A stretch of 64,000 bases of DNA from Thalassospira sp. (GCF_030690045.1 NZ_JAUYHK010000016.1:658009-722008); one strand, 5' to 3'; shown: positions 44,023 through 52,263, counted from the first letter of the stretch. The notes: generated by a model from the letters alone, not told the origin. Translations and numbers: made by a program.

Positions 44023-45054
44023 TTATTTGCCGGTCAGTTCCCCTGCCGCCCGGATCGACGCCGCCCGGTCGTCATCGGCCAGCGAGACCAGCCCGTTATC
44101 GGCCAGCAACCCGTCAGGGCCGATGATGGCCTCGGAAAGATAACTGTCGATAAAACCGCCTAGCGTTGTCACCAGTTGCAGATGGGCATTTTTGACATAC
44201 AAAAACAGCGGGCGCGACGCGGCATAACGGCCATCAAAAATCGTGTCATAATCGGGCAGCACACCCTCAATCATCGCCCCGCGCATGGTATCGCGGTTGC
44301 GTTCCAGATTGTTAAATCCCATCAATCCATAGGATGTCGGGTCTTTTTCCAGCTTGCTGATAATCAGGCGGTCATTTTCACCGGCTTCGATATAGGCGCC
44401 ATCGTCGCGCAGGGTGCGGCACAGGCTGCGGAAACTGTCAGGTTCACGGGCTTCCAGAACGGCGATGTCGCTGATATCGCGGCATCCGGCATCCATCAAT
44501 AATTGCGCCATGGAATCGCGGGTGCCCGATGTCGGCGGCGGGCCATAAACCCGGATCGCCAGATCGGGCAGGCGCGGATCAATATCCGACCATTTCTGAT
44601 AGGGGTTGGGAATGCTGGCCCCCTGCACCGGCACCGTGCGGGCAAGGGCAAGGTAAAGCTGGCGCGTGGTCAGGTGCAGTTCCGGCGCGGATTTCGATCC
44701 CAAAAGGACAATGCCGTCATAACCGATCGCCAGTTCGGTAATGTCATGCACCGAATTGGCGGCACAGATGGCTTCTTCGCTGCCGGTAATCGGGCGCGAG
44801 GCATCGACAATATCGGGAAACGGATCACCGATCCCGCCACAAAACAGTTTGAACCCGCCACCCGACCCGGTGCTTTCGACCACGGGGGCCGGTTGGCCGG
44901 TGGTCCGGGCGAAATGTTCGGATACCTTGGCCGTCAGGGGAAATATCGTCGAAGACCCGACAATCCGCACCTGATCCCGCGCCTGTGCGCTGGCACTGGC
45001 AAGCGCAAAGCTGGCACAAATGGCGATGGTCGATGACAAAATTCCAAAACGCAT
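44023..45054 (-). CDS. PstS-family phosphate-binding periplasmic protein
   Basis: A 343-residue binding protein with a Sec signal peptide (residues 1-25, ending SASAQA). The phosphate-binding loops are IVGSSTIFPLTAKVSEHF, ESTGSGGGFKLFCGG and PTSGTRDSM. The phosphate type II binding fold is clear. No PstCAB genes are adjacent, so it may be a stand-alone high-affinity or alkaline-phosphatase-associated binding protein. It is followed, upstream on the same strand, by a TPR gene. Phosphate control is expected but no Pho box was found by eye. Confidence 0.87.
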   Translation of the reverse strand: MRFGILSSTIAICASFALASASAQARDQVRIVGSSTIFPLTAKVSEHFARTTGQPAPVVESTGSGGGFKLFCGGIGDPFPDIVDASRPITGSEEAICAANSVHDITELAIGYDGIVLLGSKSAPELHLTTRQLYLALARTVPVQGASIPNPYQKWSDIDPRLPDLAIRVYGPPPTSGTRDSMAQLLMDAGCRDISDIAVLEAREPDSFRSLCRTLRDDGAYIEAGENDRLIISKLEKDPTSYGLMGFNNLERNRDTMRGAMIEGVLPDYDTIFDGRYAASRPLFLYVKNAHLQLVTTLGGFIDSYLSEAIIGPDGLLADNGLVSLADDDRAASIRAAGELTGK

Positions 45055-45096
45055 GCCGATTCCCCGGACTGAAAACTGATGAGTGATGACCGCACC

Positions 45097-45867
45097 CTAA
45101 TTCTTGTCGGTCTGAACATCCATCTTTTCTATATTCGCTTTTGCTGACTCAGCGACAGGAGAACCATTTGAATTTTCTATGACAGTCATCCAGTCCTTGC
45201 GCGCCAGATCGTTTTCACCGGCAACGCGATACAGATTGCCGCGTTCCAAAAGCGCCTGGTTGTGACCGGGGTTCAGCACCAATGCGCGGTCGATATCGGT
45301 TTTCGCCAGGTCATAGGATTCCAGCAACCGCCACGCGGTGCCGCGATAAATCAGGGCTTCGACATTGTCGGGGTCAAGGTCAATCGCCTTGTTCAGATCA
45401 TCAATCGATTCCCAATATTCCCCGGCCATGCCCAGAACCATGGCACGATCAATCCACAAACGCGGATCGCCCTGCACCAGATCAAGGGCGCGGCTTTGAT
45501 CGCGCCATGCAAATTGCAGATTGCCCGCCATCATCCATGCCTGTCCGGCCTGTGCCAGCAACCCGGCGCGAATATCGGCCTCCGATGTGCTTTCCGATGC
45601 CAGTTTGTCCAGCCGTGTCGCGGCTTCTTCATATTTGCCCAGCGTAATCAGCGCCACCGCCACACAATGCAGGGCCGGTTCACCGCCGCCCATATCGCGC
45701 CAGGCAATCGCACTTTCAAATCCGTCTTCGGGCTGCAATTGCGCCAGTTTCAGGCAGGCCTTGTATTGCTCGGAATCCGCCATATCGGCATTTTGCGCCA
45801 GGGCGGGTGCCGTGGCCAGAATGCCCATCAGGACGATGGCCGCGAAACAGGATTTGGAATGATGCAA
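45097..45867 (-). CDS. exported tetratricopeptide-repeat protein
   Basis: A 256-residue protein with a signal peptide (residues 1-24, ending ALAQ). It has at least four TPR-like helix pairs. The best defined is ESIDDLNKAIDLDPDNVEAL, followed by DLAKTDIDRALVLNPGHNQALL (in part), and LARKDWMTVIENS. TPR proteins act as protein-interaction scaffolds; this one is periplasmic. It lies 42 bp upstream of the PstS-like gene on the same strand, so the two may share a transcript. No partner is identified. Confidence 0.8.
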   Translation of the reverse strand: MHHSKSCFAAIVLMGILATAPALAQNADMADSEQYKACLKLAQLQPEDGFESAIAWRDMGGGEPALHCVAVALITLGKYEEAATRLDKLASESTSEADIRAGLLAQAGQAWMMAGNLQFAWRDQSRALDLVQGDPRLWIDRAMVLGMAGEYWESIDDLNKAIDLDPDNVEALIYRGTAWRLLESYDLAKTDIDRALVLNPGHNQALLERGNLYRVAGENDLARKDWMTVIENSNGSPVAESAKANIEKMDVQTDKN

Positions 45868-46056
45868 AATTCAGGCCCCATGTCGATAAGATGACAGAAT
45901 ATTTCCCCCGATCATGACAGATCGGCAGGCCAATAACACGCGATGAAAAGGGCAAGATCATGATGATGCGCCCCAAAGGCCCAAAAACTTTGTTTTGGCC
46001 CGGCGAAAGGGGTAGGGTCCGGGCAAGATCATGGCTCCCGGAAAACAGGATACGCA

Positions 46057-46968
46057 ATGCCCGGATTATTTTGCTTTGGAATGGGGTTTTCGGCCCGGCA
46101 GATTGCGGCGCAATTGCGTGATGAGGGCTGGCACATCGCCGGAACCACCCGAAGCGCAGACAAGGCCGGACGTCTGAAGGCGGAAGGCATTACGCCCTAT
46201 GTGTTTGATGACGACAGGCCGGTTGCCGATATCAGGGCTGCCCTTGCCGGGATAACGCATATTCTGGTTTCGGTCCCGCCGGGTGGGGATGGCGACCCGG
46301 TTCTGGCGCATCATGGTGGCGATCTGGCCGCTTTGCTGCCTGCCGGATGCTGGATCGGTTATCTGTCCACCACCGGGGTCTATGGCGACCGTGATGGTGC
46401 CGTCGTGACCGAAGACGATGACTTGTTGCCGGGCGGCAAACGCGGCCGTCGCCGGGTGGCGGCGGAAAAGGCGTGGTTCGATCTGGGGCGGCGGCATGAT
46501 CTGGCGGTGCATTCCTTTCGGCTGGCCGGCATTTACGGGCCGGGGCGCAATGCGCTGGAAACCGTGATGGCGGGCCGGGCCCGCCGGATCATCAAACCCG
46601 GACAGGTTTTTTCGCGCATTCATGTCGATGACATCGCCAATGTCGTGCTGGCTTCAATCCGCCGCCCCGATGCCGGGGCGGCCTATAATGTCTGCGATGA
46701 TGATGCCGCCCCGCCGCAGGATGTCATTGCCTTTGCCTGTGGTCTTCTGGGCGTTGCCCCGCCCCCGGACGAGGATTGCGCCACCGCCCGCCTCAGCCCG
46801 ATGGCTGCCAGTTTTTACGAAGACAACAAACGGGTCGCCAATGACCGCATCAAACAGGACCTGGCGGTTACATTGCGCCATCCCGATTATCGCAGCGGCC
46901 TGATGGCCCTGTTTGACGATATCGTAAAGCGTTCCGGCAACGGGGAAACCGGCGCAAAACTGACATAA
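46057..46968 (+). CDS. NAD(P)-binding SDR-type epimerase (YeeZ-like)
   Basis: A 303-residue Rossmann-fold protein. The dinucleotide site is LFCFGMGFSARQIAAQLRDEG (Gly-rich, part quoted), followed by GTTRSADKAGRLKAEG, and the segment WIGYLSTTGVYGDRDGAVVTEDD (part) that resembles the YeeZ branch of extended short-chain reductases. The C-terminal half has YNVCDDDAAPPQDVIAFA. It reads rightward with about 110 bp to the next gene. The physiological substrate is unknown. Confidence 0.82.
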   Translation: MPGLFCFGMGFSARQIAAQLRDEGWHIAGTTRSADKAGRLKAEGITPYVFDDDRPVADIRAALAGITHILVSVPPGGDGDPVLAHHGGDLAALLPAGCWIGYLSTTGVYGDRDGAVVTEDDDLLPGGKRGRRRVAAEKAWFDLGRRHDLAVHSFRLAGIYGPGRNALETVMAGRARRIIKPGQVFSRIHVDDIANVVLASIRRPDAGAAYNVCDDDAAPPQDVIAFACGLLGVAPPPDEDCATARLSPMAASFYEDNKRVANDRIKQDLAVTLRHPDYRSGLMALFDDIVKRSGNGETGAKLT

Positions 46969-47081
46969 CCACATTGTTGCCGGGGGATTGTTGTCTGCGC
47001 GATTGCGGTGTATATAACCGTCACCCTGTTATTGGAATTTTGGCAAGGTTGCGCCTTTGGGCCAACGAGGAGAAAGCATTG

Positions 47082-48089
47082 ATGGATCGTCGTATCATCA
47101 CCGTCTTTGGCGGCACCGGGTTTGTCGGGCGTCATATCGTCAAACGCTTGCTGGATCGTGGCTATATCGTGCGCGTCCCGACGCGGAACTTTGAACATGC
47201 CAAATTCCTCAAACCGATGGGCTATCTCGGGCAGATGGTGCCGGTGCATTGCGATGTGCGGGTCGAAGGATCGGTGCGCAAGGCGGTCGAAGGGGCGCAT
47301 GGCGTCATCAATCTGCTCGGCATTCTTTATGAACGCGGCAGCCGCAATTTCATGAATATACATGTGCTGGCGGCCAAACGCATTGCCGAAGAATCAAAGG
47401 CCTGCGGGGTGAAAACCCTTTTGCATATGTCGGCACTGGGGGTTGATAAAAACCCCCATGCGCTTTATGCCACCTCGAAACTGGCCGGTGAGAAGGCCGT
47501 GCGCAAGGCGTTCCCCGGTGCGGTGATTTTCCGCCCGTCGGTGATTTTCGGCCCCGAAGACAATTTCCTCAACCAGTTTGCAACACTGGCCCGCTATTCG
47601 CCGGTCCTGCCGGTGATCGGCACGCCCGCCCTGCCCAAAGTCAATCTGGGTGAAGGCGAAATTGACCTGTTTGGCGATGGCGGTCCGAAATTTCAGCCGG
47701 TCTATGTCGCCGATGTCGCCGAGGCCTTTGTCGCCGCCTTTGAAAAGACCGACATGACGGGCAAGACCTATGAACTGGGCGGGCCGGAAGTCTACAGCTT
47801 CAAGGCATTGCTCGAAGAAATGCTGGCAATCACCCGTCAAAAGGCATGGCTGATGCCCCTGCCGTTCTGGCTGGCCTCGATCAAGGCGTTTTTCCTGCAA
47901 TTCCTGCCCAAACCGCTTTTGACCCCCGATCAGGTGCGCTTGCTGAAATCCGACAATGTGGTCGGCAAAAAAGCCGCCGGCTTTGCCGATATCGGCATTA
48001 CCCCCAACAGCATCCCGGCCATCGCCCCGTCCTATCTCAAACGGTTCCGCCCGCCGCGCAACCGGGGCGAATTCCGCCGCTTTGTCTGA
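47082..48089 (+). CDS. NDUFA9-type (complex I-associated) NAD(P)-binding protein
   Basis: A 335-residue atypical short-chain reductase like the mitochondrial complex I accessory subunit NDUFA9, widespread in alphaproteobacteria. The N-terminus ITVFGGTGFVGRHIVKRLLD gives the NAD(P) site. HMSALGVDKNPHALYATSK holds the YxxxK-like region, and VIFRPSVIFGPEDNFLNQF follows (part quoted). Start ATG 47082 follows GAGGAG. A perfect terminator (48110-48140) ends the transcript. Confidence 0.88.
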   Translation: MDRRIITVFGGTGFVGRHIVKRLLDRGYIVRVPTRNFEHAKFLKPMGYLGQMVPVHCDVRVEGSVRKAVEGAHGVINLLGILYERGSRNFMNIHVLAAKRIAEESKACGVKTLLHMSALGVDKNPHALYATSKLAGEKAVRKAFPGAVIFRPSVIFGPEDNFLNQFATLARYSPVLPVIGTPALPKVNLGEGEIDLFGDGGPKFQPVYVADVAEAFVAAFEKTDMTGKTYELGGPEVYSFKALLEEMLAITRQKAWLMPLPFWLASIKAFFLQFLPKPLLTPDQVRLLKSDNVVGKKAAGFADIGITPNSIPAIAPSYLKRFRPPRNRGEFRRFV

Positions 48090-48109
48090 TCGGTCCGACC
48101 TGACAAACA

Positions 48110-48140
48110 AGCCCCGCCGGTGCAACCAGCGGGGCTTTTG
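48110..48140 (+). terminator. rho-independent terminator after NDUFA9-type gene
   Basis: AGCCCCGC (48110-48117) and GCGGGGCT (48129-48136) form a perfect 8-bp stem with an 11-nt loop and a short T run. This end abuts the 26-bp direct repeat. Confidence 0.85.
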
Positions 48141-48162
48141 TGTGTGTCGGGTTTTGCAGATG
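48137..48162. repeat. 26-bp direct repeat, left copy
   Basis: Begins TTTGTGTGTGTCGG and ends TTTTGCAGATG. It is identical to 49927-49952. The two copies flank a 1.76-kb accessory segment. No transposase is present. Confidence 0.85.
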
Positions 48163-48165
48163 TGA

Positions 48166-48188
48166 AAAAAGGGGACAGTCCCCTTTTT
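48166..48188. repeat. REP-like perfect palindrome GGGGACAGTCCCC
   Basis: AAAAAGGGGAC and GTCCCCTTTTT flank a single A at 48177, giving an 11-bp perfect inverted repeat. The AAAAAGGGGACAG half reappears at 49308-49320. This sequence type is often associated with RAYT/IS200-like repeats, though no such enzyme is in the window. Confidence 0.7.
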
Positions 48189-48296
48189 GCGTCTGCATAT
48201 CGACTAGATCAAGTTGAAGGCGCGGGATTTTGGGTGACATATCGGTCGCGGGATTGCTTGCCGAAGAGCAGCAAGGCCTGAGTCCGCCGCTGGCGA

Positions 48297-49241
48297 TCAT
48301 AATTCATCCGGCCTGATCGACCATTTTGCAATTTCTCCGTCGACCAACCGCCACTGCTCTTCCAAGTCGGCCAACTCCGCAGTCTCGACCAATGGATGAT
48401 CAAGACCGACGAACTGGTCTCCAAGATCGGTCGCTAGACCCGCGCCACCCTCATTGGCGAACCAGACACCAACCAGATCCGCGATTTCTTTCAATTTCTT
48501 AAGAACATTTTGAGCGTCACGAATGTCAAATTTATCCAGATTTTTATGCTCCCGACTTTGCTTGTTCCCAGCATGGGCGACATGGGAACTGACATATTCT
48601 GCGATCCGGTCGAGATCGACGAGCCGGGCTTCGATCTTCGTGAATATGGTCGGTGATATAAGGTCGCTGGCGCTGCGCTGCGAAGGCGAAACACCGCTCA
48701 AAATGTCGAAATTATGATGGGCGGCTTCGCTCTTGGTAAGATCAGGAGATGCCCACACCACGCCTCCCTTCGCGGCCAATAAGGCCTCGTGATGCTTCTG
48801 CTGCAGACGATCAAGATCATAACGCGCATCCAGCACTTGCTCGACATAGGCGCGCCTGTTGAGCCAAGACTGGCAGGCTTCGACATCCTTGACCACGGAT
48901 CTGATGGAATAGACCCCTTTGGGGCCATTTATCGGGCCTTTGTCGAGCAGACGACGGGTTCCCATTGTCGGGCCTTTGTCGAGCAGACGACGGGTTCCCA
49001 GAAGCAGGCTTAACCAGAAACCTTCTGATACCAGATTGAAAATCATCTGGTTCAGCGGTGGGCGTGGACCTCTCCTTTCATTTGCGAGGCGAACGATTCT
49101 GATCGTCGTGCGAAAAGCAGCGTAGTTCCAGAGCAAATCCTGAATAGTTCGGTGGATGCCGGTTCTGTCGTCCGTAAAAGCATCACGCCATGCCGTTATG
49201 CGTTGTGCATTCTGCTCCGACTTTGTTCGATTGCCGTGCAT
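48297..49241 (-). CDS. possible HEPN/AbiU2-like abortive-infection-type protein
   Basis: A 314-residue, strongly helical protein. The first half (FRTTIRIVRLANERRGP..., LNQMIFNLVSEGFWLSLLL) and the late SSHVAHAGNKQSREHKNL with its AH dipeptide resemble HEPN proteins of the AbiU2 type, which act in abortive infection or as toxin-like ribonucleases. The match is by pattern only. A 36-bp tandem duplication gives GTRRLLDKGPTM and GTRRLLDKGPIN in a row. It lies inside a repeat-flanked patch, and its codon style (many TCG/GAT, AT-richer stretches) differs a little from its neighbours. Confidence 0.5.
   Translation of the reverse strand: MHGNRTKSEQNAQRITAWRDAFTDDRTGIHRTIQDLLWNYAAFRTTIRIVRLANERRGPRPPLNQMIFNLVSEGFWLSLLLGTRRLLDKGPTMGTRRLLDKGPINGPKGVYSIRSVVKDVEACQSWLNRRAYVEQVLDARYDLDRLQQKHHEALLAAKGGVVWASPDLTKSEAAHHNFDILSGVSPSQRSASDLISPTIFTKIEARLVDLDRIAEYVSSHVAHAGNKQSREHKNLDKFDIRDAQNVLKKLKEIADLVGVWFANEGGAGLATDLGDQFVGLDHPLVETAELADLEEQWRLVDGEIAKWSIRPDEL
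48932..49003. repeat. two-copy 36-bp in-frame tandem duplication in the HEPN-like gene
   Basis: A 33-bp block (48932-48964) recurs exactly at 48968-49000, with period 36 bp, that is 12 codons. It is in frame, so the protein keeps its reading frame but gains a repeated GTRRLLDKGP segment. Near-identity suggests recent slippage. Confidence 0.85.
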
Positions 49242-49307
49242 CTGATCCTCGGCTGTTTCTGCATGTGGTATACGTCACATCTACGCGTTTACTATCTATG
49301 CCGAACG

Positions 49308-49320
49308 AAAAAGGGGACAG
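49308..49320 (+). repeat. second copy of REP-like half motif
   Basis: AAAAAGGGGACAG matches the left half of the palindrome at 48166-48188. With that copy it brackets the HEPN-like gene. Confidence 0.6.
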
Positions 49321-49351
49321 GATTATTTTAAAGACACAAACCGTAAATCAT

Positions 49352-49374
49352 ATAAATAATTTCGTATTATTTAT
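49352..49374. promoter_or_regulatory. inverted-repeat operator upstream of XRE gene
   Basis: ATAAATAAT (49352-49360) and ATTATTTAT (49366-49374) form a perfect 9-bp inverted repeat around TTCGT. It overlaps a weak -35 (TTTATA 49370-49375), 17 bp from a -10 (TATAAG, 49393-49398), as expected for autorepression by the XRE protein. Confidence 0.6.
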
Positions 49375-49474
49375 AGATTGGCCTGTGTGTGCTATAAGTA
49401 ACAGTTATGTTTGCCGCGTTGATGACAAGAATGAACGGATGCTGAAAATCACCCGGTCGAAGCAAGACTGCAAC

Positions 49475-49876
49475 ATGCCCGACAATTTCACCATTTTGCA
49501 TGATGGCGATGGTGTTCCCATCGCTGTTACGATGTCCTTTGACGCCTTCCGCAAATTTGCCCCGGATATTGCCGAAGGGTACTTGTCCGACGAAGCCCTT
49601 GCCGCACTGGCCGCGAAAGAGGATGACGGCACCCGTTATCCCTATGAACTGGCGCAGCGTATGATGGCGGGCGATCATCCTGTCAGGATTTTCCGCGAAT
49701 GGCGCGATATGACCCAGACGGAACTTGCCGACAAGGCGGGTGTGGCAGGTAATTATATCAGCATGATCGAACGCGGTCGCAACGTGCCGTCCCGCAAATT
49801 GCAACTTGCGTTGGCAAAGGCGCTTGATGTTGATTACGACATGCTGGAAACCGGCCCGTCCTTCAAGGCCGAATGA
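49475..49876 (+). CDS. XRE-family HTH regulator (antitoxin-like, Phd-type N-terminus)
   Basis: A 133-residue protein. The N-terminal ~70 residues carry a Phd-like strand pattern (GVPIAVTMSFDAFRKFAPD). The C-terminal half is a Cro/C1 helix-turn-helix (MTQTELADKAGVAGNYISMIERG). ATG 49475 is chosen because it gives the same domain length as the paralogue at 58851-59261; the frame is open further upstream into a promoter-like region. It is about 45% similar by eye to that paralogue. No toxin gene is adjacent upstream, so it is an orphan or solo regulator. Confidence 0.75.
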   Translation: MPDNFTILHDGDGVPIAVTMSFDAFRKFAPDIAEGYLSDEALAALAAKEDDGTRYPYELAQRMMAGDHPVRIFREWRDMTQTELADKAGVAGNYISMIERGRNVPSRKLQLALAKALDVDYDMLETGPSFKAE

Positions 49877-49926
49877 TGGGTCCGGTCTTTAAATACAAGT
49901 GATTTTCACCGATACAGTTTTCCGGG

Positions 49927-49952
49927 TTTGTGTGTGTCGGGTTTTGCAGATG
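49927..49952. repeat. 26-bp direct repeat, right copy
   Basis: Exact copy of 48137-48162. It lies after the XRE gene and before the toxin-antitoxin pair, marking the right edge of the accessory patch. Confidence 0.85.
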
Positions 49953-49999
49953 GGCTGTGATGTGCTAAAGTCACGAAAGTCTGATGTGGAGTTGCCCCG

Positions 50000-50200
50000 A
50001 TGGCCTTGATGAACAAGCTGCCCGACCCGGATATGCCTGTCGCAGAAGGCCATGATCAATGGTTTCGCAAACAGGTTGCCGATGCCGTGCGCGAAGCCGA
50101 CAATCCGGGGACGGAATGGGTGTCGCACGACACAATTTTGCAGGATATCGCAGATCAACGCGCTGCCTTGCAGGCACGGCTTAAGGGTCATGCCGGGTGA
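50000..50200 (+). CDS. RelB/ParD-like antitoxin
   Basis: A 66-residue, charged protein that precedes and overlaps a RelE/ParE-type toxin gene. The start has a plausible GTGGAG site 8 bp upstream. The central stretch FRKQVADAVREADNPG resembles ribbon-helix-helix or DinJ/RelB-type antitoxins, and the C-terminal AALQARLKGH would wrap the toxin. The exact fold class cannot be set from so short a sequence; context is the main support. It should repress its own promoter. Confidence 0.65.
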   Translation: MALMNKLPDPDMPVAEGHDQWFRKQVADAVREADNPGTEWVSHDTILQDIADQRAALQARLKGHAG

Positions 50201-50478
50201 TTTTGCGATGGTTGCCGCGGGCACGTAAAAACCGCAAGGCTGCCATTGATTTTATTGCCCGGGACAATATTGCCGCTGCACTGGATCAACTTTCCCGCCT
50301 TGAAGACCAGATTGATAATTTGTCGATTTATCCGGAGCTTGGCAAAGTCGGGCGTCAGGCAGGAACCCGCGAACTGATTGTCGCCCATACACCGTGGATC
50401 GTTGTTTATCGCATCCGCCCGAAACTCGGATATCTGGAAATTCTGCGTATTTTGCACAGTTCGCAGAAACACCCCTGA
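50197..50478 (+). CDS. RelE/ParE-family toxin
   Basis: A 93-residue protein of the RelE/ParE fold. Diagnostic segments are the helix start KAAIDFIARDNIAAALDQLSR (part), NLSIYPELGKVGRQAGTREL and the C-terminal strands PWIVVYRIRPKLGYLEILRILH. The start is GTG 50197 overlapping the antitoxin TGA (GTGA), a typical coupled toxin-antitoxin layout. Members inhibit translation or DNA gyrase. No key residue loss is obvious. Confidence 0.82.
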   Translation: MILRWLPRARKNRKAAIDFIARDNIAAALDQLSRLEDQIDNLSIYPELGKVGRQAGTRELIVAHTPWIVVYRIRPKLGYLEILRILHSSQKHP

Positions 50479-50493
50479 CGGGCATAAGCCCGG

Positions 50494-51171
50494 TCACATC
50501 TCCCCAAGGCCCAGCGCCCGGCCCCGGGCGTTTTCCAGATGGCGTTGCAGGTTTTTAACCGCCAGATCCGGGTCGCGCTGTTCAAAGGCCGAAATGATCG
50601 CCAGATGATCCTGCATCACAGTGGTCAGCAGATTTTCATTCAGCCGGAACCGTTCCTGCCGGATCAGGCGGATTTTCAGGGAATTGACCCGGTAAACATT
50701 GGAAATGATTTCATTATCCAGCGCATCGATGATGCTGTCATGCAACGACCAGTCCACAACCTGCGCATGTTCCAGAAGGTCGGGCGTAATGCCCTGCCGG
50801 GCACGCGCCAGAACGTCTTCATGGCGGGCGCGCATTTGCGCCAGAAGGTCATCGGGGGCCTTGATGGCAAACAGGGCGGCGGCTTCGGCCTCCAGAAACA
50901 GGCGCAATTGAAAGGCATTGCGCACCAGTTTCAGGTCGATATGGGCGATTTGCATGCCGCGTTGCGGCACGGTTGAAATCAGGCCATCGGCCTCAAGACG
51001 CGGCACCATTTCGCGGATCGCGCCCAAGGGCATGCCGGTAATCGTGGCCAGTTCGCGTTGCGACACAAACTGGCCGGGGCGGATTTCACGGGACAGAAGC
51101 CGGGTGGTAAAGCTGTCATAGGCCTGTTCGCGCAAACTGCGCTCTCCGACCGGTTTTGTGGCTTCTGTCAT
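50494..51171 (-). CDS. GntR/FCD-family transcriptional regulator
   Basis: A 225-residue FadR-type GntR protein. The winged helix contains RLLSREIRPGQFVSQRELAT and MPLGAIREMVPRLEADGLIS (each shortened), followed by an FCD effector domain (AFQLRLFLEAEAAALFAIK ... DWSLHDSIIDALDNEI). It is next to a DapA-like lyase and a divergent TRAP transporter. The 26-bp palindrome at 52133-52158 is its probable operator. The effector is likely the sugar acid handled by the pathway. Confidence 0.88.
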   Translation of the reverse strand: MTEATKPVGERSLREQAYDSFTTRLLSREIRPGQFVSQRELATITGMPLGAIREMVPRLEADGLISTVPQRGMQIAHIDLKLVRNAFQLRLFLEAEAAALFAIKAPDDLLAQMRARHEDVLARARQGITPDLLEHAQVVDWSLHDSIIDALDNEIISNVYRVNSLKIRLIRQERFRLNENLLTTVMQDHLAIISAFEQRDPDLAVKNLQRHLENARGRALGLGEM

Positions 51172-51191
51172 TCCCTGATTACCTTTTTTAT

Positions 51192-52076
51192 TTACGCATA
51201 AAGACCGTCATAGCCCGCACACAGGGTTTCATATTGATCTTTTCTCAGGCCCGCAAGGGGGGCGCGTGCGCCCCGCCATTCGGCCTCGCCATTCAGATGC
51301 GCGACCAATGCCTTGACCGCCGGTGTCACCGGATAACGCAGGATGATATCCACCAGCCCGGCAAGATGGGCATCGGCCTTGGCCCCGGTCAGGATCGGGG
51401 TCAAAAGATCGACGCGGAAATTGGCAACCCCGCTGATCGCGCCCGACGCGCCAAGCGCAACCCCCTGTTCAAGCAATCTTTCATCGCCAATCAGAATATC
51501 AATATCGGGGAATCTTTCCAGCAATTGCCGGGTGTGGCTCCAGTCCCCGGCGGAATCCTTGATGCCGCTGATCTGTTTGGGGAATGCCGCCAAAAGGTCC
51601 GCCACCAGATCACAGGGCATCGGGGCGGTGGTCAGTTGCGGGATATGATACAAAATCACATGCAAGCCGGTATCGGCGATGGCGGTTAAAAACAGCCGGT
51701 ACCAGTCCGAAACCCCGTCTGCCGCAACTCCTTTGAAATAAAAGGGCGGCGCGACCAGCACATACCGGCTGCCAAGGCGGGCGGCTTCACGGGCGGCGTG
51801 AATCGCGGTGGTCAGCGAGGATTCGATAATGGCAAACACAATGTCGCCCGCCGCAATGCCCGATGCGGTCAGGGCATGATATGCCGCGATTTTTTCGCCA
51901 TGGGACAGCGACGGTCCTTCGCCAGTGGTGCCGCCCAGCGTGACCGACACACATCCCTGATTCAGAACCCGGCGGGCATGGTGGCACAACAAACCATGAT
52001 CAATGGTGCCATCCGGGGCAAACGGGGTGGTCAGGGCTGCCGAAATGCCGAATACCTGATTTTTCCTGAAACTCAT
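51192..52076 (-). CDS. DapA/NAL-family aldolase (dihydrodipicolinate synthase-like)
   Basis: A 294-residue TIM-barrel class I aldolase. The Schiff-base Lys is in ISGIKDSAGDW, the catalytic Tyr in VILYHIPQLT, and the substrate loop in LGGTTGEGPSLSHGEK. The family includes lysine-pathway DHDPS, N-acetylneuraminate lyase and 2-keto-3-deoxy-sugar-acid aldolases. The neighbouring GntR regulator and TRAP transporter argue for catabolism of a sugar acid or keto acid rather than lysine synthesis. It reads leftward, 20 bp before the GntR gene. Confidence 0.88.
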   Translation of the reverse strand: MSFRKNQVFGISAALTTPFAPDGTIDHGLLCHHARRVLNQGCVSVTLGGTTGEGPSLSHGEKIAAYHALTASGIAAGDIVFAIIESSLTTAIHAAREAARLGSRYVLVAPPFYFKGVAADGVSDWYRLFLTAIADTGLHVILYHIPQLTTAPMPCDLVADLLAAFPKQISGIKDSAGDWSHTRQLLERFPDIDILIGDERLLEQGVALGASGAISGVANFRVDLLTPILTGAKADAHLAGLVDIILRYPVTPAVKALVAHLNGEAEWRGARAPLAGLRKDQYETLCAGYDGLYA

Positions 52077-52132
52077 GGTCGATGCTCGCTATGACGGGTG
52101 TTGGGGAGGGGATTTTTCAATATTATCTGTTG

Positions 52133-52158
52133 TGTATCACTAACATGTTAGTTATACA
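52133..52158. promoter_or_regulatory. 26-bp palindromic operator between DapA-like and TRAP genes
   Basis: TGTATCACTAACA (52133-52145) and TGTTAGTTATACA (52146-52158) form a palindrome with one mismatched pair. It lies midway between divergent start codons. It is the likely operator for the adjacent GntR regulator. Confidence 0.7.
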
Positions 52159-52263
52159 ATATGTTTGTTGTTACGAGACATTCGGGATATTTTCCTTGTG
52201 AAAGCCCGACAAAAACAAAGATAATCGCTTCATAACAAACCATTAGTCCAAGGGAGGACCTCC

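Noticed and set aside
48166..49320. REP-like motifs as evidence for an intact transposable element
   Set aside because: No RAYT, transposase or integrase gene is found in the region, so only a repeat or remnant is supported.
49190..49474. A longer version of the XRE gene starting upstream at 49190
   Set aside because: The added residues cross the inverted-repeat operator and promoter and have no counterpart in the paralogue at 58851-59261.
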